From: an uncultured Oscillospiraceae bacterium
GTDB lineage: Bacteria > Bacillota_A > Clostridia > Oscillospirales > Oscillospiraceae
Assembly (NCBI GenBank): GCA_934561335.1
Contig: CAKTGD010000083.1
Span: 1-7,131 of the forward strand
Direction: 5' to 3'
Length of the DNA stretch: 7,131 nt
The notes under the pieces are model-generated. The model saw nothing but the letters and a program-made list of their open reading frames with translations. It was not told the origin of the DNA and did not search any database. Shown here one piece after another: positions 4,303-7,131 of the stretch (its first letter is position 1; each line of letters opens with the position of its first letter). Position numbers and translations under genes: made by a program.

Positions 4303-6717
4303 TCAGCCGAGGGTGTCCTTACCCACCACCACGCGGGCGGCCATAACCACATCCAGAATACTGATCTTACCATCGCCGTTCAGGTCGGCTGCCTGAGCAT
4401 AAGCGCCCTCCAGCCTTTGCTTGCCCAGTACGGCGGACTGAATGGCCACCACGTCAGTAATGCTCAGCTTACCGTCGCCGTTCAGGTCGCCCAGAATCAC
4501 CAGCGTGTAGGTGGTATCCTTGGATACAGCCGTCATTCCGGTGCCCAGCAGTCCGTCGGATACCGGCTTTCCGTTGCTGTACACAGTCACATCCTGCAGC
4601 TGATCCGCGGTGCTGCCCGGCAGCAGGGTGATCCAATAATCGGAATCGGGATCATCGGGATCCTTCACTTCACTTAGCGGGATGGCGGTATACAGAGGCT
4701 TGAAGCTGACGTCCGCCTCGCCCATAACGGTCACACCGGCGGTAAAGTTTTCCCATCCCTTGAACTTGTAGGCATATTCGCTGTCCGGTGTCTTGATGGG
4801 CGGCACCTTGGGCGCGGCGATCAGTTCACCGGCAGCGGCGGTGCCGCTGTGATACCGGCCGCCAGAGGCATCCAGGAACGTATAGGTATATACGCCGGCA
4901 TAGCGGGCGTATAGCGTCAGGTCGGCGGCGCGCACCGGCGAGGATTCCACGATCTGCTCGCCATCCTCGGTGAACCAGCCGATAAACTGCCCGCCCTTGC
5001 GCACAGCCGTGGGCAGACGGCCGTACACGGTATCATCCAGCGTAACGCGCTTGGTGGCGCTGCCCTCCACCTTTCCGCCCTGCGCGTCAAAGGTAATCAG
5101 GAAGGATTCATCGCTGACATGGGAGCCGTCGTTAGGCTTGACCTTAAACGCTGAGCGGGCCAGCTCCACCGTATGATTGTCGGCCACAGCGGTCAGCACA
5201 AAGGTATAGTCGCCGGCCGCCAGTCCGCTGTAAGCAATGGAATCGTCCATCCGCTTGAGATCGTAGGAGGTGGCCTTGGGGGCGGAGGATTGGCTGATGG
5301 CAGCTTTACCGCTGCTGTTGAGGATCGAGATCGTCACGGAGGTGATGGGCGCCGAACAGGAGACCACGCCGCGCACCGGGAAGGAGGAGCGCCCCGCGAT
5401 GAGAACGGTGTTCTCGTCGGGATAGATCAATCCGGAAACCGTCCAGTTGGCGGCAGCATCGGACAGAGCCGCCAGCTGCCAGGCCGACACATCCTCGGAG
5501 GCCATCACCAGCGTATTATCCTTGACGCTCAGATATGTACCGCTCCCCTTATTCTTCAGCAGCCAGCCGCTGCTGCCTGCCTCCACTGTCCACATCTGGG
5601 CGGTGGAGGTAGAGGGGGCCGTCAGCTTCACCGCGCCGCCATCGGCGCTCAGGCGCAGGGTCTTTCCGTCCACAGTGGCGTTCAGGGTATAGAAGCCGCC
5701 GGCATAATACACCACGGTAAAGCTCTGGTTGCCGTTTTCGGCCCCCTTGGCGTTCAGCGCCGCCTTGCCGCCGGCGGCATCCAGCGCCAGATTCTGGTTG
5801 CTGTTGTACAGCAGCCGGTAGCTGCCGTCCGCTACAGGCGCGTTGCGGTAGCCGTTGTTCATCAGCATGACCAGCGCATCGGCAGGCTCATTTACCGCCA
5901 GGCGGCGGTAAACACCCATCTGCACATCGCCGGAGCAGCCGAAGAAATACCGCAGAATCAGCCCGGCCGTGCCGTACTTGTTGGCAGTATCGCCGGACAT
6001 GGTGTCGCCCTTTCTGCCGTTTTCCTGCCGCAGCTCCTCCGCCGTGACCACGCGGCCGCACTCGGCATAGATGGCGCGGATCAGCTGGGACTCCGGCTGA
6101 TTGGCAAAGCCGCCCAGCGACTTGAAGGCCCGCTGGATCAATGAGCATGCATCGGAGGCGCCATGCTGCACGGCGCGGCTCCAGAACACGTTTTTCAGCG
6201 CAACAGAATAGTTGTCAATATCGAACGACGGCACCGCCGACTCCACCCGGCTGACCAGATTTTCATAGATGGTCTCCCGCGTATAGTCATACTGCGCCCG
6301 GGCAAAGGTGTCCTCGTAGTTCAGGGCCACCGTTTCCCACGCCAGATCGAAATACGCGCCGTATCCATCGGAGATATAGTGGTACGCCTCATCCAGCACT
6401 ACGCCGATGTCGTGGTAAACCTCGCCCTCATCAAAATTCTTTCTGCACCACTCGGCAAAGGCGTGCGGCGTACCGGCGTTGCTGGCAAACATATACATGC
6501 CATAGGACTTGCCGCCGGCATCGCCTGACACAGTAGAGATCATGCCGGGGCTGCGGGCATTACCGGTCTCATAGAACCGGCTCAGATCATCCAGCGCGGC
6601 ATCATTCCACTGCATGGCCGTATCCGCGACGGCGCGGATCAGAAAGCCGCCCGCCACCAGGGTAAGCACCATGGCAAAGCTCAGCAGCAGCGCGGTTCCT
6701 CTTCGCAAAACCTTCAT
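4303..6717 (-). CDS. Secreted lysozyme-like hydrolase with ricin lectin, InlB repeats and C-terminal dockerin
   Basis: An 804-residue exported protein. Domains: signal peptide (1-31, MKVLRRG then a long hydrophobic core, ending RAVA); lysozyme-like hydrolase (about 36-290) with candidate catalytic Glu50 in RFYETGN, the DAGGKSYGMYMF motif (66-77) and NVFWSRAVQHG (176-186), a signature I know from phage-type peptidoglycan or chitosan hydrolases; ricin-type beta-trefoil (about 297-418); Ig-like domain (430-528); two InlB/Listeria-Bacteroides type repeats (538-606 and about 609-677); a small dockerin-linked module (about 695-740); type I dockerin (743-803). The dockerin has two calcium loops, D744-N746-D748-D755 and D778-N780-D782-D789. 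The start at 6717 is chosen because it gives a proper signal peptide and has GAGGG seven bases upstream; the longer form from GTG 6795 would bury the signal sequence, and ATG 6735 lacks an SD. First gene of an operon with the cohesin gene. Substrate unknown: peptidoglycan is favoured, chitin/chitosan possible. Confidence 0.85.
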   Translation of the reverse strand: MKVLRRGTALLLSFAMVLTLVAGGFLIRAVADTAMQWNDAALDDLSRFYETGNARSPGMISTVSGDAGGKSYGMYMFASNAGTPHAFAEWCRKNFDEGEVYHDIGVVLDEAYHYISDGYGAYFDLAWETVALNYEDTFARAQYDYTRETIYENLVSRVESAVPSFDIDNYSVALKNVFWSRAVQHGASDACSLIQRAFKSLGGFANQPESQLIRAIYAECGRVVTAEELRQENGRKGDTMSGDTANKYGTAGLILRYFFGCSGDVQMGVYRRLAVNEPADALVMLMNNGYRNAPVADGSYRLLYNSNQNLALDAAGGKAALNAKGAENGNQSFTVVYYAGGFYTLNATVDGKTLRLSADGGAVKLTAPSTSTAQMWTVEAGSSGWLLKNKGSGTYLSVKDNTLVMASEDVSAWQLAALSDAAANWTVSGLIYPDENTVLIAGRSSFPVRGVVSCSAPITSVTISILNSSGKAAISQSSAPKATSYDLKRMDDSIAYSGLAAGDYTFVLTAVADNHTVELARSAFKVKPNDGSHVSDESFLITFDAQGGKVEGSATKRVTLDDTVYGRLPTAVRKGGQFIGWFTEDGEQIVESSPVRAADLTLYARYAGVYTYTFLDASGGRYHSGTAAAGELIAAPKVPPIKTPDSEYAYKFKGWENFTAGVTVMGEADVSFKPLYTAIPLSEVKDPDDPDSDYWITLLPGSTADQLQDVTVYSNGKPVSDGLLGTGMTAVSKDTTYTLVILGDLNGDGKLSITDVVAIQSAVLGKQRLEGAYAQAADLNGDGKISILDVVMAARVVVGKDTLG
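4366..4489 (-). repeat. Duplicated dockerin calcium-loop DNA
   Basis: Two 22-base copies (4366-4387 and 4468-4489), 102 bases apart and differing at one base, encode the DLNGDGK core of the two dockerin repeats. This is the internal duplication expected of a type I dockerin, unusually well preserved at the DNA level. Confidence 0.8.
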
Positions 6718-6755
6718 ACCGTTTCCCTCACTCATCGTAAAAATCCACACTATCC

Positions 6756-6765
6756 GGACATGTCC
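6756..6765. promoter_or_regulatory. Perfect 10-base palindrome in the operon leader
   Basis: GGACATGTCC lies about 50 bases downstream of the predicted transcription start. It could be a repressor site or part of an RNA fold: TCCGG (6753-6757) can also pair with CCGGA (6770-6774). No regulator is assigned. Confidence 0.3.
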
Positions 6766-6821
6766 ACCGCCGGAAAAAAGACAATGCTTCTCCACCGATT
6801 AACATAGGTATATTCAGAAAG

Positions 6822-6850
6822 AGTATACCATCCACCGGTACGCTTGTCTA
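6822..6850 (-). promoter_or_regulatory. Sigma-A promoter of the dockerin-cohesin operon
   Basis: On the minus strand a -35 box TAGACA (6850-6845) and a -10 box TATACT (6827-6822) are exactly 17 bp apart, and TGG directly before the -10 makes an extended -10. Transcription should start near 6815, leaving a leader of about 98 bases before the ATG at 6717. No other well-spaced promoter is seen in this gap. Confidence 0.65.
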
Positions 6851-6853
6851 CTG

Positions 6854-6877
6854 AAAAAACGAAAAAAGCCCAAAAAA
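6854..6877 (-). promoter_or_regulatory. Phased A6 tracts upstream of the promoter (UP-like element)
   Basis: Three runs of six A (plus strand 6854-6859, 6862-6867, 6872-6877) lie directly upstream of the -35 box, with starts 8 and 10 bases apart, close to one helical turn. Such tracts bend DNA and can bind the RNA polymerase alpha subunit, raising promoter strength. Activity is inferred. Confidence 0.4.
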
Positions 6878-7003
6878 TTGGAAGATTTTGTCGGATAACC
6901 ACCACATATAGAGGCTTCCGCCTGCGCCGCCAGAGGCAGACGCGGCAGAATGCTTCTAAAGAAAGGCCGCACCGAAATGAAAGCCTGCGTTTTTCGCCAA
7001 AGC

Positions 7004-7033
7004 AAAAGCGCCATCCTTCCGGATGGCGCTTTT
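7004..7033 (-). terminator. Terminator of the right-hand minus-strand gene
   Basis: AAAAGCGCCATCC (7004-7016) pairs perfectly with GGATGGCGCTTTT (7021-7033), a 13-bp stem with a TTCC loop and A/T feet. It stands 21 bases beyond the stop codon at 7055-7057 and works as an intrinsic terminator on the minus strand; the shape is symmetric. It insulates the dockerin-cohesin operon from upstream transcription. Confidence 0.75.
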
Positions 7034-7041
7034 CTTATTCT

Positions 7042-7054
7042 CGCATTTGATGCG
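7042..7054. repeat. Small hairpin at the stop codon
   Basis: CGCAT (7042-7046) and ATGCG (7050-7054) pair around TTG, directly next to the stop codon of the right-hand gene. Minor; perhaps part of the 3' end structure. Confidence 0.3.
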
Positions 7055-7131
7055 TTACATGATCTTCTCGCCGGCGGCTTCCTTGGCGGCGATCTCCTTC
7101 ATGGCGTCCTTGTGAGACAGGTTCCAGCGGC
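7055..7131 (-). CDS. C-terminal end of an unidentified protein (partial)
   Basis: Reading leftward from the window edge, one frame is open for 24 codons and ends in TAA at 7057-7055. It encodes RWNLSHKDAMKEI followed by AAKEAAGEKIM. The Lys/Glu/Ala-rich, helical composition, the typical codon use and the terminator 21 bases beyond the stop support a real gene. Too little is visible to name it, and it is not part of the dockerin operon. Confidence 0.6.
   Translation of the reverse strand, partial: RWNLSHKDAMKEIAAKEAAGEKIM

Larger units (their letters stand above)
6718..7054. other. Non-coding region: operon leader, promoter and upstream terminator
   Basis: About 337 bases between the dockerin-hydrolase start and the stop of the next minus-strand gene. 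It holds a leader of about 98 bases (6718-6815), a promoter (6822-6850), phased A-tracts (6854-6877) and a terminator (7004-7033). From 6880 to 7000 I see only weak pairing (for example AGGC/GCCT near 6912-6923) and no recognisable riboswitch or gene. Short open frames on both strands lack support. Confidence 0.6.

Noticed and set aside
2551..4677. A 708-codon open frame on the plus strand across the cohesin gene
   Set aside because: It is antisense to the cohesin and dockerin genes, is rich in His/Arg/Gly as expected of a shadow frame in GC-rich DNA, has no domain, and starts inside a hairpin.
5173..6144. A 323-codon plus-strand open frame
   Set aside because: Antisense to the hydrolase gene, whose domains are clear; biased composition and no ribosome binding site.
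6718..6795. N-terminal extension of the dockerin-hydrolase from GTG 6795
   Set aside because: It would place 26 mostly non-hydrophobic residues before an obvious signal peptide and has no supporting SD; the ATG at 6717 has both.
6880..7003. Riboswitch or other known structured RNA upstream of the dockerin operon
   Set aside because: No recognisable conserved core, and it lies upstream of the best promoter, so it would not be in the operon's leader.

Overview
The window looks like chromosomal DNA from a GC-rich member of the Clostridia, most likely the Oscillospiraceae/Ruminococcaceae. This is inferred from three things: a MurT/GatD pair (peptidoglycan amidation in Gram-positive bacteria), cohesin and dockerin modules, and AGGAGG-type ribosome binding sites throughout. 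No species can be named from the sequence alone.

Layout. (1) Positions 1-1091, plus strand: the 3' end of murT overlaps by 4 bp a complete gatD-like gene. Together they would encode the enzyme that amidates the D-glutamate of lipid II. The GatD-like protein appears to have lost both its catalytic Cys and its catalytic His. (2) 1092-1396: a non-coding stretch with three hairpins and a putative promoter. (3) 1397-2344, plus: an XRE-type helix-turn-helix domain fused to a polytopic membrane domain. (4) 2345-2646: a non-coding stretch packed with six near-perfect hairpins end to end, the last serving as the terminator between convergent genes. (5) 2647-6717, minus: a tight two-gene operon, read from right to left. 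The first gene encodes a secreted 804-residue multidomain protein (lysozyme-like hydrolase, ricin-type lectin, Ig-like and InlB-type repeats) ending in a type I dockerin. Fifteen bases later the second gene encodes a 546-residue protein with a signal peptide, one cohesin domain, two cadherin-like beta-sandwich domains, a membrane span, and a roughly 145-residue tail predicted to be cytoplasmic. (6) 6718-7054: the operon's leader, a good sigma-A type promoter with A-tracts upstream, and a strong hairpin terminator. (7) 7055-7131, minus: the last 24 codons of an unidentified gene.

How it fits together. The dockerin/cohesin pair looks like a minimal, self-contained cellulosome-style attachment system. 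The cohesin protein would sit in the membrane and hold the dockerin-bearing hydrolase at the cell surface, while its long acidic, proline-rich tail is free to meet partners inside the cell. The hydrolase domain resembles phage-type cell-wall lytic enzymes rather than plant-polysaccharide enzymes, so wall remodelling or attack on other bacteria is as likely as nutrient degradation. This pair, the inactive-looking GatD and the hairpin array are the points most worth following up.
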